Below the pieces are notes generated by a model. The model worked only from the letters and a program-made list of their open reading frames with translations. It had not been told where the DNA came from and did no database searches. DNA of 64,000 bases from assembly GCA_944324805.1 (NCBI GenBank), contig CALUXS010000008.1, forward strand, positions 22,386 to 86,385, read 5' to 3'. Position numbers and translations under genes: made by a program. This DNA is from an uncultured Acholeplasmatales bacterium. GTDB taxonomy: Bacteria; Bacillota_I; Bacilli_A; Acholeplasmatales; Anaeroplasmataceae. Of the stretch, positions 28,529 to 37,078 are shown piece after piece. Position 1 is the first letter of the stretch. Each line of letters opens with the position of its first letter.

Positions 28529-28873
28529 ATGAAGGAATTTGTATGTATTATATGCCCACGCGGTTGTAATTTAAAAATTGATGAAAATTTAAATGTTAGT
28601 GGGAATAGCTGTAAAAGAGGCTTAGAATATGCAATTAGCGAAGTTACCAATCCCGTTAGGAGTATAACAACAACTGTAAAAATTAACTCTAATAGTATTA
28701 AAAGGCTACCTGTTAAAAGTTCTAATCCTCTCCCTAAGGAAAAAATATTTGCAATAATGAAATATTTAGACAATGTAGAGGTTAAAGCACCTATTTTGAT
28801 GCATGAAATTGTTGTTAGAAATATTTTTGATACAGGAGTAGATATAATTTCTACAAGAGAGGTAAAAGATTAA
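28529..28873 (+). CDS. DUF1667 family Cys-rich protein
   Basis: 114 residues. The N-terminal CIICPRGCNLKI...GNSCKRG pattern gives four cysteines that could hold an iron-sulfur cluster or zinc. The rest is a small alpha/beta domain (NPVRSITTTVKINS...PVKSSNPLPKEKIFAIM). The family is nearly always encoded with the two flavoproteins upstream and is taken as the third subunit of the anaerobic glycerol-3-phosphate oxidising complex; its exact role is not established. Confidence 0.88.
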   Translation: MKEFVCIICPRGCNLKIDENLNVSGNSCKRGLEYAISEVTNPVRSITTTVKINSNSIKRLPVKSSNPLPKEKIFAIMKYLDNVEVKAPILMHEIVVRNIFDTGVDIISTREVKD

Positions 28874-28883
28874 ATGACTATAT

Positions 28884-28916
28884 AAAAATAAAAGAGGATT
28901 TTCCTCTTTTATTTTT
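28884..28916 (+). terminator. Terminator of the glycerol operon
   Basis: A perfect 15-bp inverted repeat (28884-28898 with 28902-28916, core GAGGA/TCCTC) around a 3-nt loop, ending in T-rich sequence. Confidence 0.85.
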
Positions 28917-29019
28917 GCTTTTTAGGGTATAGTAGATAGAAAATAAAGAGAAGATATGATAAAATTTTACTATATAATTTTTATTAATATGTCTATTATA
29001 AATGTAACAAGGTGAAAGT

Positions 29020-30396
29020 ATGAAAAAGCCAATGATCGGTAAAGGAAATAAAGGATTAATATTTGCTATATTATGGTTATTAGTTGAAAATCCAACAGAT
29101 TTAACTTATTTCAGGGTTAGAGATATTTTAAAACTTCTAAAAGAGGAATTTAGAAAAGATGTCGATTATAAAACTGCATATGGTTACTTACAGGCTTTAA
29201 CAGAAATGGAACTTGACTTTAAAATAGATCATATTGCCAATAAAGGTTATTACGTAAAAGAAAGAATAATAAAAGAAGAAGAAAGAAATTTATTAATTAA
29301 CGCATTAAAGAGTGAACATGCCTTAGATAACAAAACTACAATCATCCTAAATGATTTTATTAATATAGATTCAGAAGAAAAAGTTCGTAAAAATAATCTT
29401 AAGCTTTTAAAGAATAATGATACTACTAATGATGATTACAATATAATAGATACAATCGAAATTCTAAAAAAAGCTATTAAAAATAAGAATAAAATTAGCT
29501 TTAACTATTTAACATTTTCTTATAAAGCTGGCATTTTTATGCGTAAAGTACACTACGAAACAAAACCCTTAGAAATAAGATATTTAGATGGGGTATATTA
29601 CTTAATAACTGAAAAACCAATTTGGCCTAAAATATATTGTGGTATTAAAATAAGGTATATGCGAGATATTAAAATACTAGATTCAGTAGAAAGTGAAGTA
29701 AAAGCTACACCTGATTATAAAATAGATCTTATAGTACTATATGACTGGGCTATTGAGTTTATAGATGATAATTTTGAAAATTATAGAATAACGAAAAAGG
29801 ATAACAATTTAATTGCCCATATAGAAGCTCCTTATGAGAAAATAGCTAACTTTTGTAAACGATTTAATCCATTTTATGTTGTTAAAGATAATAAAATCTT
29901 AGAGAGAATGATTTATGATGCCTATGAGTTGTTAGATATTGTTAGACAAAATGATGATATTTTATTAACAATTAAAAAAGCTATAGTAAACTTCTATTAT
30001 TATTTAGATATTGAAAAAGAAAAAGATTATATAACCTATATGAAAAAATTTAATAAATACATTAATAATTTATTTTTAGATTTAAAATATGAGGAGATAA
30101 TACCTAACGTTTTAAGTTTAAATGATATTAAGGTTTCGTATGAAATAGTAACATTTGATTCTAAATTATTAAATAAAACAGGTGATATAGAAGAACTAAT
30201 TGCAGCTAAAAATAGATTATTAAATAAAGATGTTACAAATAGATATATAATATTTTTATACGATACTTTAACAGAAAAAGAAAAAAGAAGAATTTTAGAA
30301 ATTGTTTCTTATCGGACTATGAATGATTTACACGATAGATTTTCATTATTTACTAAAGCGTATTATCATAATTTTGATGTGTTTAAAATATTTTAA
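29020..30396 (+). CDS. WYL-domain transcriptional regulator
   Basis: 458 residues. The N-terminal winged-helix region (about 10-85) is followed by a WYL-type sensor domain (about 150-245, FNYLTFSYKAGIFMRKVHYETKPLEIRYLDG is split over strands typical of WYL). The C-terminal half, about 200 residues, has no recognised domain and is longer than in common WYL regulators. WYL domains bind nucleic-acid or nucleotide ligands in several systems, including defence-linked regulators. It is followed after 21 nt by a chloramphenicol acetyltransferase gene. Confidence 0.82.
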   Translation: MKKPMIGKGNKGLIFAILWLLVENPTDLTYFRVRDILKLLKEEFRKDVDYKTAYGYLQALTEMELDFKIDHIANKGYYVKERIIKEEERNLLINALKSEHALDNKTTIILNDFINIDSEEKVRKNNLKLLKNNDTTNDDYNIIDTIEILKKAIKNKNKISFNYLTFSYKAGIFMRKVHYETKPLEIRYLDGVYYLITEKPIWPKIYCGIKIRYMRDIKILDSVESEVKATPDYKIDLIVLYDWAIEFIDDNFENYRITKKDNNLIAHIEAPYEKIANFCKRFNPFYVVKDNKILERMIYDAYELLDIVRQNDDILLTIKKAIVNFYYYLDIEKEKDYITYMKKFNKYINNLFLDLKYEEIIPNVLSLNDIKVSYEIVTFDSKLLNKTGDIEELIAAKNRLLNKDVTNRYIIFLYDTLTEKEKRRILEIVSYRTMNDLHDRFSLFTKAYYHNFDVFKIF

Positions 30397-30417
30397 TAAT
30401 TTAGGAGAAAAGAGTAA

Positions 30418-31050
30418 ATGAATGACAGAGGATATAAGCTAGTTGATATAGATAGTTTTAAAAGAAAGGAACATTTTTGGCATTATATTAAAGAAGTTCC
30501 TTGTAACTATTGCCTTACTACAAATATTGAAATAACAAATTTAATAAAAAAGAAATATAAACTATATCCATCTTTAATTTATTCTATAACTAAAGCAGTC
30601 AATAACTTTGATGAATTTAAGATGCGACTTATTGATGATAAATTAGCTGTTTTTGATATTTTATATCCATGCTATACTATATTTCATAAAGATGATGAAA
30701 CATTTTCTAATGTTTGGTCTATATACGAAGGTGATTTTGAAAAGTTTAAAAGACAATATCAAGAAGATCTTGAAAAGTATGGTACTATTAAAAAGTTTAT
30801 TTCAAAACCTAATGAACCAAATAATACATTTCCAATATCTATGATTCCTTGGACAAGTTTCACAGGGTTTAATTTGAATTTACCTAAAAATTTGACTTAC
30901 TTAGCACCTATTTTTACTATGGGAAAATACTACAAAGATGGAGATTCTTATTTTATTCCTTTAGCAATACAAGTTCATCATGCCGTATGTGATGGTTTTC
31001 ATGTAGCTAGGTTTTTAGATTATTTAAAAGAGGTAATAAAGAATTTATAA
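30418..31050 (+). CDS. cat: Chloramphenicol O-acetyltransferase, classical (type A) family
   Basis: 210 residues, slightly shorter than the usual 213-220. The catalytic motif HHAVCDG contains His188 and Asp192, equivalent to His195/Asp199 of the classical enzymes. Other strongly conserved blocks are present: the PWTSFTGFNLN stretch lining the drug site and APIFTMGKYY. It transfers acetyl from acetyl-CoA to chloramphenicol as a cytosolic trimer, giving drug resistance if expressed. There is no attenuation leader of the Gram-positive inducible cat type; expression would depend on the upstream WYL regulator gene. No flanking mobile element is seen. Confidence 0.9.
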   Translation: MNDRGYKLVDIDSFKRKEHFWHYIKEVPCNYCLTTNIEITNLIKKKYKLYPSLIYSITKAVNNFDEFKMRLIDDKLAVFDILYPCYTIFHKDDETFSNVWSIYEGDFEKFKRQYQEDLEKYGTIKKFISKPNEPNNTFPISMIPWTSFTGFNLNLPKNLTYLAPIFTMGKYYKDGDSYFIPLAIQVHHAVCDGFHVARFLDYLKEVIKNL

Positions 31051-31103
31051 TGTTGTTTTATTTAATAAAATAATATATAATGTTTTAGCAAAAAGGTGAT
31101 AGA

Positions 31104-32045
31104 ATGGAAAGAGGACATAAAACAGAAAAAATTGTTTATACAGCAACTTACATAGTAAAAAGAAGTGATTTATTATTAGATTTTTTATTAACTAAATGTA
31201 ATACTTCACGGAATAATGTCAAAAATCTTTTATCTAATAAGCAAGTCTTAGTGAATGGTAGTGTTGTAAGCCAGTTTAACTTTCCTCTTGCAAAGGATGA
31301 TGAAGTAAAAATTAGTAAATCTCCTATTAGAAACGTAGATGAAACAAAACAAAAAAATAAGACAACTAAAAGGAGCCCTAGAATAGAATTACTATATGAG
31401 GATGAAGATTTTATTGCAATTGATAAGCCTGCAGGATTGTTAGCTGTAGAAAGTGATAATGAAAGAGAAGAAACAGCCTACAATTACGTCTTAGCATATT
31501 TACAAGCAACATCAAAGCAATCTCGACCATTCATTATTCATAGAATTGATAAAGAAACATCAGGAGTATTAGTATTTGCTAAAAATATTAAGGTTCATTC
31601 GGCTTTAAGATTAAATTGGAATGAACTAGTTAGAGTAAGAGAATATATGGCTGTAGCTGAAGGACGATTTAATTTAAAATCTGGTAAGCTAGTTAATTAT
31701 TTAGCCTTAAATCAAAATAATCTAGTTTATGTAACTAATGATAATACTAAACAAAAGGCTATTACAAATTATGAGGTAGTAAAAGAAAATAATGAATTAT
31801 CTTTGTTAAAGGTATTAATTGAAACCGGTAGAAAAAACCAAATTAGGGTACAATTAAATCATATAGGTCATCCAATAATCGGTGATGATAAGTATGGCTA
31901 TAATATAAATCCATTAAAACGTTTAGGACTTCATGCTTCATACTTAGAATTTGTGCATCCTTTTACAAACAAGGTTATTCAAATACGTGCTAAAACTCCT
32001 AGCACTTTTATGGCATTATTTAATGATAATAAAAAGAAGAGATAA
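31104..32045 (+). CDS. RluA-family 23S rRNA pseudouridine synthase
   Basis: 313 residues. N-terminal S4 RNA-binding domain (about 20-75: LLDFLLTKCNTSRNNVKNLL), then the catalytic domain with HRIDKETSG, where Asp149 is the catalytic aspartate. Such enzymes isomerise specific uridines in 23S rRNA or tRNA. Which member (RluC/RluD-like) cannot be told. An AAAGGTGAT Shine-Dalgarno precedes it. Confidence 0.9.
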   Translation: MERGHKTEKIVYTATYIVKRSDLLLDFLLTKCNTSRNNVKNLLSNKQVLVNGSVVSQFNFPLAKDDEVKISKSPIRNVDETKQKNKTTKRSPRIELLYEDEDFIAIDKPAGLLAVESDNEREETAYNYVLAYLQATSKQSRPFIIHRIDKETSGVLVFAKNIKVHSALRLNWNELVRVREYMAVAEGRFNLKSGKLVNYLALNQNNLVYVTNDNTKQKAITNYEVVKENNELSLLKVLIETGRKNQIRVQLNHIGHPIIGDDKYGYNINPLKRLGLHASYLEFVHPFTNKVIQIRAKTPSTFMALFNDNKKKR

Positions 32046-32049
32046 CTAG

Positions 32050-32082
32050 AACTAGAAAATTTAATAATTTTCTAGTTTTTTT
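32050..32082 (+). terminator. Terminator after the pseudouridine synthase gene
   Basis: AACTAGAAAATT (32050-32061) pairs with AATTTTCTAGTT (32066-32077), followed by a T-run. Confidence 0.88.
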
Positions 32083-32194
32083 ATGCATATTATTTTTCAT
32101 TTTTTGCTAAATGTTTTATTATTATTAATAAAGAAAAAATTCGTTTTTAACTAAAAATGAGTTATAATATAAAGTAATGATTAGGAGGCATAAA

Positions 32195-33151
32195 ATGAAA
32201 AAAATAAATGTTATTTTAGGTATATGTTTATCCTTATTTGCCATAGCAGGTTGTAAAAAGGATAAAGAAATAGAAACAATAAAGATAGCTATGCCAAGTG
32301 GAGCACCTATCTTAAGTCAACTACAAATTATGGATAAGGCTTTAGATGAGGAATTTCAAATTGCAAATTATAAGGTGAAATTTGATATAGTTAATGGTGC
32401 TGATGGTGTAAAGGCAGCAATAACATCTAAAAGTCATGATGTAGTAGTAGCGCCAATTAATTTAGGAGCTACATTATTCAAAAATGGTTCTGGATATAAA
32501 TATTTAGCTAACGTTACAAATGGAAATTTATTCTTTGCTTCAACAACAAAATTAGAAAGTATTAATGACTTAAACGGAAAAAACTTAGTGTTATTTGGGG
32601 AAAATACAATTAATGATGCTGTAGTTAATAGTATATTAACAAAAAATAATATTGAGCCTAATGAGAATATTACATATTTAGCTGATACTTCAAAAACTCA
32701 AGCCGAACTAGTAGCTGATAAAAAAGAAAATACAGTATATTTAGTTGCTGAGCCTGTCTTAAGTGCAGCGCGTATTAAGTTAAAAGCCCAAGGAAAAGAA
32801 GTTTATGTATTAGATGTACAAAAGGAATTTTCAGTAGTGAATGATGGTAATACATTCTTGCAGGCTGGAATTTTTGCAAGAGAGAATTTAGATACTAATT
32901 TTATAGATGCATATTTAGAAGAAGTAAAGTCAAGTATTAGTTTTGTAAATGAAAATAATGAGGAAGCTGCAAAGCTTGCAGCTAAATTAGAAACAGGATT
33001 ACCTGCAGAAAATGTGCTTGCTAGTGCAATTCCTGGTTGCAATTTATGTTTTACTTCTAGTCAGGATGCAAAAGATAGCTTTATATACCTAGTTAATCTT
33101 GCACCTAAATATTTTGGTGGTGAAAAGCCAAGTGAAGACTTCTATTATTAA
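32195..33151 (+). CDS. ABC transporter substrate-binding lipoprotein, SsuA/THI5-type
   Basis: 318 residues. Signal peptide with lipobox AIAGC (Cys20). The mature part has the periplasmic-binding fold of the NMT1/THI5/SsuA class (IKIAMPSGAPILSQL...KSHDVVVAPINLGATLF), which binds sulfonates, nitrate or thiamine precursors; the ligand is unknown here. The ATG at 32195 is chosen because TTAGGAGG lies just before it; an earlier ATG at 32177 overlaps that region. A permease gene overlaps or follows immediately. Confidence 0.88.
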   Translation: MKKINVILGICLSLFAIAGCKKDKEIETIKIAMPSGAPILSQLQIMDKALDEEFQIANYKVKFDIVNGADGVKAAITSKSHDVVVAPINLGATLFKNGSGYKYLANVTNGNLFFASTTKLESINDLNGKNLVLFGENTINDAVVNSILTKNNIEPNENITYLADTSKTQAELVADKKENTVYLVAEPVLSAARIKLKAQGKEVYVLDVQKEFSVVNDGNTFLQAGIFARENLDTNFIDAYLEEVKSSISFVNENNEEAAKLAAKLETGLPAENVLASAIPGCNLCFTSSQDAKDSFIYLVNLAPKYFGGEKPSEDFYY

Positions 33152-33923
33152 TAAGAAAATAATTATAACATTAAGTTCTATTATTAGTTTTATTGCAATC
33201 TTATACATAATTTTTTTAATCGTAGGAAATGATATAATTTTTCCTACCCCTCATAACAGTTTTTTAGCTTTTATTAAACTATTAGGTAATTCAAGTACCT
33301 ATAAGATAATACTATCAACTTTTATTAGATTAGTTATTACCTTAGTGATAAGCTTTATAATAGGTGGCATGCTTGGTCTTTTAGCGGGCAGATATAAGGG
33401 ATTAGCAATTTTCTTAAAGCCATGGATGACTGTGATTAGAAGTATACCACTTGCGTCGATTATAGTTATAATTATGATAATTTTAGGATTTGCTAAATCA
33501 CCTTATATAATTGCTTCTTTAATGTTAATACCAATTATTTATGAAGCTTTTAAAAATGGAATCATTAATTTAGATCAAGATTTAATGCAAGTTTGGAAAT
33601 TAGATGGAAATTTTAATTTTAAAGTCTTTAGACTAATAATTTTCCCGATGGCTAAACCATTTATTAAAACTGCCTTTATACAAAGCGTAGGACTAGGAGT
33701 AAAGGTTCTAATTATGGCTGAGTTCATATGCTTTACACCTAATTCAATTGGTAAAGAGCTAGGAAGTGCAGCTAATAATTTAGAATATGCTAACGTTTTT
33801 GCTTGGAGTTTAATAGCAATTTTCTTTGTTCTAATAGTTGAAGCTTTGCCACATTTTGTATGTAGTATAGTTGATTATCTAGAAAAAAGAAGGAGAATAG
33901 AAAGTGGATTATACAAAAATTAA
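33132..33923 (+). CDS. ABC transporter permease, SsuC-type
   Basis: About 263 residues with six membrane helices and the cytoplasmic coupling loop (MQVWKLDGNFNFKVFRLIIFPMAKP). It pairs with the lipoprotein upstream. The start is uncertain: the frame is open back to a TTG at 33099, but GTG at 33132, 10 nt after GGTGG, gives a normal N terminus and still overlaps the lipoprotein gene by 20 nt. No ATP-binding subunit gene is adjacent; the MsmX-type ATPase at 54472 belongs to another transporter class. Confidence 0.82.
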   Translation: MKTSIINKKIIITLSSIISFIAILYIIFLIVGNDIIFPTPHNSFLAFIKLLGNSSTYKIILSTFIRLVITLVISFIIGGMLGLLAGRYKGLAIFLKPWMTVIRSIPLASIIVIIMIILGFAKSPYIIASLMLIPIIYEAFKNGIINLDQDLMQVWKLDGNFNFKVFRLIIFPMAKPFIKTAFIQSVGLGVKVLIMAEFICFTPNSIGKELGSAANNLEYANVFAWSLIAIFFVLIVEALPHFVCSIVDYLEKRRRIESGLYKN

Positions 33924-34650
33924 TTCAAAAATTATTGATATCTGGTGTAAGGAAGGATGGATTTGGGGTAAACCTATTACACATGAAGAATTCTTAGATG
34001 CTAAAAAAGGCAAGTTTTCCTTATATTTAACACCAACCAAAAAGATTCCTAGTAGTTGGTTAGCTAACATTAAGGGCAAAAAAGTATTAGGATTAGCAAG
34101 TGGTGGTGGACAACAACTCCCAATTTTAACTGCTTTAGGAGCAGATTGCGTACTACTAGATTATTCTAATGAGCAATGTAATTCAGAGCTATTAGTTGCT
34201 AAAAGAGAAGGTTATAAAATTGAGGTTATAGAAGCGGATATGACTAAACCCCTACCTTTTTTAGATGAATGCTTTGATTTAATAATACATCCCGTTTCTA
34301 ATTGTTATGTTGAAAAGATTGAACCAATCTTCAAAGAATGTTACAGAGTTCTAAAAAAAGATGGCTTAATGCTTGGTGGTTATGATATAGGAATAAACTA
34401 TATTGTAGATGAAAAAGAGGAAATGATAGTAAACTCACTTCCGTATAATCCCCTTAAAAATAAAAAGCAATTAGATGAATGTATGAAAAATAATGATGGG
34501 ATTCAATTTTCTCATACTTTTGCAGAACAAATCAAGGCTCAGCTAATGGCAGGATTTGAGCTTATTGATATTTATGAAGATACAAATGGAGAAGGAAGAT
34601 TGCATAATCTTAATATACCTTCATTTGTTGCTACTATGTTAAAAAAATAA
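33904..34650 (+). CDS. Class I SAM-dependent methyltransferase
   Basis: 248 residues. The SAM-binding glycine motif VLGLASGGGQQLPILTALG (near residue 60) is followed by the acidic strand end VLLDYS, then EADMTKPLPFLDECFDLI as motif II. Substrate unknown. The start is GTG and overlaps the permease gene by 20 nt, so it is translationally coupled to the transporter and may act on the same metabolite, though this is a guess from position. Confidence 0.82.
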   Translation: MDYTKINSKIIDIWCKEGWIWGKPITHEEFLDAKKGKFSLYLTPTKKIPSSWLANIKGKKVLGLASGGGQQLPILTALGADCVLLDYSNEQCNSELLVAKREGYKIEVIEADMTKPLPFLDECFDLIIHPVSNCYVEKIEPIFKECYRVLKKDGLMLGGYDIGINYIVDEKEEMIVNSLPYNPLKNKKQLDECMKNNDGIQFSHTFAEQIKAQLMAGFELIDIYEDTNGEGRLHNLNIPSFVATMLKK

Positions 34651-34665
34651 AAAGGAGAAATAAAA

Positions 34666-35505
34666 ATGAAGGTAAAAGATAGTTATTTTACCCTTTATAA
34701 TGGGGTTAAAATTCCTGCAATAGGATTTGGCACTTGGCAGGTTAAGGATGGTAAAGAGGCATACGATTCAGTAATTTATGCATTAAAGGCAGGATATCGT
34801 CATATTGATACAGCTTATGCCTACGGGAATGAAGAAAGTGTTGCTAGAGCAATCAAAGATTTTGGTTTAAAAAGAGAAGATATTTTTATTACAACTAAGC
34901 TACCATCTCATATAAAAACTTATTCTGAAACGCTAGAATATTTTAATATGTCCTTAAAAAATTTAGACACTGATTATATTGATTTATATTTAATTCATGC
35001 TCCATGGCCTTGGAGTAATGTCGGTGAAGATTGTACTAAGGGAAATATTGAAGCTTGGAAAGCTATGGTTGATTTATATAATGAAAAGAAAATAAGAGCT
35101 ATTGGTGTATCTAATTTTCATGAAACTGATATTATACCTTTAATAGAGGCAACAAATGTTAAGCCTATGGTAAATCAAATTAGATTTTTTATCGGAAACA
35201 CTCAAGAAGCAATTACTAGTTATTGTCAAAATAATGACATTTTAATTGAGGCTTATTCTCCATTAGCTACAGGAGAGATATTAGACAATCCGATTTTAAA
35301 GAAAATGGCAGATAAATATAATACGACACTTGCTAAGCTATGTATTAGATATTGTGTCGAAAGAAATACTTTACCTCTTCCTAAATCAGTTCATGAGGAA
35401 AGAATAATTGCTAATCTTGATGTTGATTTTAAGCTTGAAAAGGAAGATTTAGAATATTTAAATAGTTTAAAAGGTATTGGTTCTACTAGACCACTTAGAA
35501 GCTAA
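34666..35505 (+). CDS. Aldo/keto reductase
   Basis: 279 residues, an (alpha/beta)8 barrel NADPH oxidoreductase. The catalytic tetrad is complete: Asp48, Tyr53 (HIDTAYAYGNE), Lys78 (TTKLPS) and His111 (LIHAPWPW). The C-terminal NADPH-binding segment LPKSVHEERI is present. Family members reduce aldehydes and ketones such as 2,5-diketogluconate or methylglyoxal; the substrate here is unknown. AAAGGAGAAA precedes it, 15 nt after the methyltransferase. Confidence 0.9.
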   Translation: MKVKDSYFTLYNGVKIPAIGFGTWQVKDGKEAYDSVIYALKAGYRHIDTAYAYGNEESVARAIKDFGLKREDIFITTKLPSHIKTYSETLEYFNMSLKNLDTDYIDLYLIHAPWPWSNVGEDCTKGNIEAWKAMVDLYNEKKIRAIGVSNFHETDIIPLIEATNVKPMVNQIRFFIGNTQEAITSYCQNNDILIEAYSPLATGEILDNPILKKMADKYNTTLAKLCIRYCVERNTLPLPKSVHEERIIANLDVDFKLEKEDLEYLNSLKGIGSTRPLRS

Positions 35506-35540
35506 AAAAAACAAAGTACTTTTACGTACTTTGTTTTTTT
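35504..35540. terminator. Bidirectional terminator between convergent genes
   Basis: ACAAAGTAC (35511-35519), extended by a run of A on its left, pairs with GTACTTTGT (35526-35534), extended by a T-run. It serves the aldo/keto reductase gene on one strand and the GH105 gene on the other. Confidence 0.88.
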
Positions 35541-35541
35541 A

Positions 35542-36726
35542 TTATTTTACTAGTGAAGCTTCAGCAAATGCAAGTAAGAAAGGACCTATAGCTTTTCCAT
35601 CGTCATTTACTACTTTACAACGAACGTACATTTCATAAGTTCCAACATATGCATCAGTTTTTGATGCAGATAAACCAGCACCAATACAAATTCCACCTAG
35701 TGTTAAATTACCATTTTCATCACGTTTGAAATATGTATTACAAGTACCCTCTAGAATGCTTAATCCGATTTCTTGATATTTTTTATCTAATGCACCAAGT
35801 CTAACTGCTTTTAAGATAGTATAGGCAATCATTAATGTACCTGATGTTTCAACATAGTTTTCTTCCTTTTCAGGCATATTAGGAACTTGCCAGAACATTT
35901 TTGTTTTAGGATCTAAGTATATAAGAAGTCCGTCAATTGTCTTTTGAATTAAAGGTTTAATCTTATTACGATATTTTTCTTCCTCCATAATTTCATATAC
36001 ATCAACTAGAGCCATTTCATACCATCCACATGCACGTAACCACACGATTGGTGAATGACCATTTTCCTTATTAGCCCAAATCATTCTTTCTTCAGGATCT
36101 TCAAATTGTCCATCATAGCCATGAACCATTAGTTTTTTATCATCTTCCCAAGTTAAGTCGAAGCAATTTTGTAATTGATATAAAATATCATAATAGCTCA
36201 TTTTGTCTTCATAACGCTTTGTATATTCGGCAAAGTATGGTTGAATCATGTATAATCCATCTAGCCAGATTTGATTATAATATTTAATTTTATGCCAGAA
36301 ATTACCTCTAATGCGTGGAATTTTTCTAACTTGCTCATTCATAAAATATTCGATAGCTTTACGATATTTTTCTTTTTTTGTTTTATCATAAAGTGGAAAT
36401 AACACTTTAGCCATATTACATGGATCAGAGTCACGTCCTGTTTCAGTATATTCATTATAGTTGTTATAGTAATAAACTTTAACTCTACCATCTTCAGGAA
36501 CAATTTGATCGATAAAGTTTTCTACATAATTAAAAATTCTTTCATCTTTAGTTACTTGATAGTAACCCATTAAGCCAACCATCATACAACCATCAATATA
36601 AGTCCAACCAGGTTTTTTAAGTCCGATTAAAACCTCTTTATTCCATAATGGTTTTTCAACTGTTGAATTATCTAGAAGATAATCAATGTATTCCTTGAAA
36701 TTTTTTTGCAACTCGTTACTAAGCAT
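35542..36726 (-). CDS. GH105-type unsaturated rhamnogalacturonyl/uronyl hydrolase
   Basis: 394 residues, an (alpha/alpha)6 barrel of family GH105 (YteR/YesR type). The signature YNQIWLDGLYMIQPYFAEY carries the putative catalytic acid Asp156, and ENGHSPIVWLRACGWYEMALVDV is another family block. Such enzymes hydrate and release the unsaturated uronic acid that lyases leave at the non-reducing end of oligosaccharides. There is no signal peptide, so it acts in the cytosol. GAGGAT lies upstream of the ATG. Its promoter region is a near-copy of that of the candidate sRNA next door. Confidence 0.9.
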   Translation of the reverse strand: MLSNELQKNFKEYIDYLLDNSTVEKPLWNKEVLIGLKKPGWTYIDGCMMVGLMGYYQVTKDERIFNYVENFIDQIVPEDGRVKVYYYNNYNEYTETGRDSDPCNMAKVLFPLYDKTKKEKYRKAIEYFMNEQVRKIPRIRGNFWHKIKYYNQIWLDGLYMIQPYFAEYTKRYEDKMSYYDILYQLQNCFDLTWEDDKKLMVHGYDGQFEDPEERMIWANKENGHSPIVWLRACGWYEMALVDVYEIMEEEKYRNKIKPLIQKTIDGLLIYLDPKTKMFWQVPNMPEKEENYVETSGTLMIAYTILKAVRLGALDKKYQEIGLSILEGTCNTYFKRDENGNLTLGGICIGAGLSASKTDAYVGTYEMYVRCKVVNDDGKAIGPFLLAFAEASLVK

Positions 36727-36758
36727 TCTAATATCCTCTTTTCTATAAATTTAACTAT

Positions 36759-36787
36759 ATGATAGCGCTTTACTTTAATAAAGTCAA
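36759..36787 (-). promoter_or_regulatory. Promoter of the GH105 gene with cre-like site
   Basis: Minus strand: TTGACT (36782-36787), 17 nt, TATCAT (36759-36764). The plus strand reads TGATAGCGCTTTAC at 36760-36773, a good match to the CcpA cre consensus, overlapping the -10 and spacer. Confidence 0.72.
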
Positions 36788-36812
36788 CAATAAATTCGTA
36801 ATAATGTATAAA

Positions 36813-36828
36813 GTTTATAATTGTGAAC
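36813..36828. promoter_or_regulatory. Palindromic operator, GH105 promoter
   Basis: GTTTATAATTGTGAAC, 26 nt upstream of the -35 of the GH105 promoter. It is one of six related sites in the region (others at 37133, 37163, 47935, 48027 and 48072). The binding protein is unknown. Confidence 0.55.
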
Positions 36829-36840
36829 AAAAATACATAA

Positions 36841-37072
36841 TAAAAAGAGCTTATAAAAAGCTCTTTTTATGTTTACTGACAAATTGGGGGAATGTCAGTA
36901 AAAAGGGAAAAGAAAAAGTATGATTCACTATTATTATGGTAAATCAGAAAAAAGACCAAACATGCGAACCCTATACAAATCGCATATCAGTGAATCAAAA
37001 TCCTCTAGAATTTGGGGGATTACTAGAGAATTTGCAAGATAAGTAATGGTTCCTTCGCCAAAATTATCATGC
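36841..37072 (-). ncRNA. Candidate small RNA with two identical C5-loop hairpins
   Basis: The minus strand here has its own near-consensus promoter (37079-37107) and ends in a terminator hairpin (36842-36852 with 36858-36868), with no credible ORF. The predicted fold from its 5' end: a small hairpin; CTCTAG/CTAGAG around a 14-nt loop with CCCCC; a branched domain closed by GATTCACT/AGTGAATC that contains ATGCGA/TCGCAT; TACTGACA/TGTCAGTA around a loop with CCCCC; and the terminator. The two loops share the motif UCCCCCAA-UU, like C-rich loops of sRNAs that pair with G-rich Shine-Dalgarno sequences. No Rfam family is recognised. Transcription is not shown. Confidence 0.6.
36842..36868. terminator. 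Terminator of the candidate sRNA
   Basis: AAAAAGAGCTT (36842-36852) pairs perfectly with AAGCTCTTTTT (36858-36868). It works as a terminator in either direction. Confidence 0.8.
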
Positions 37073-37078
37073 GAGTAT

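Larger units (their letters stand above)
36759..36829. repeat. Duplicated promoter segment, copy A
   Basis: This stretch and 37079-37149 align without gaps 320 bp apart, sharing the cre-like site, the -35, and an almost identical 50-bp upstream block (TAAATTCGTAATAATGTATA onward). Copy A drives the GH105 gene. Confidence 0.75.

Noticed and set aside
37022..37069. 15-codon ORF (starting MIILAKEP) inside the candidate sRNA, minus strand
   Set aside because: No Shine-Dalgarno, and its end lies in the first C5-loop stem; it is explained by chance.
36841..37072. 6S RNA or a riboswitch
   Set aside because: The fold is a chain of hairpins with a branched middle, not a single bubble-bearing rod, and no gene follows downstream on that strand before the terminator.
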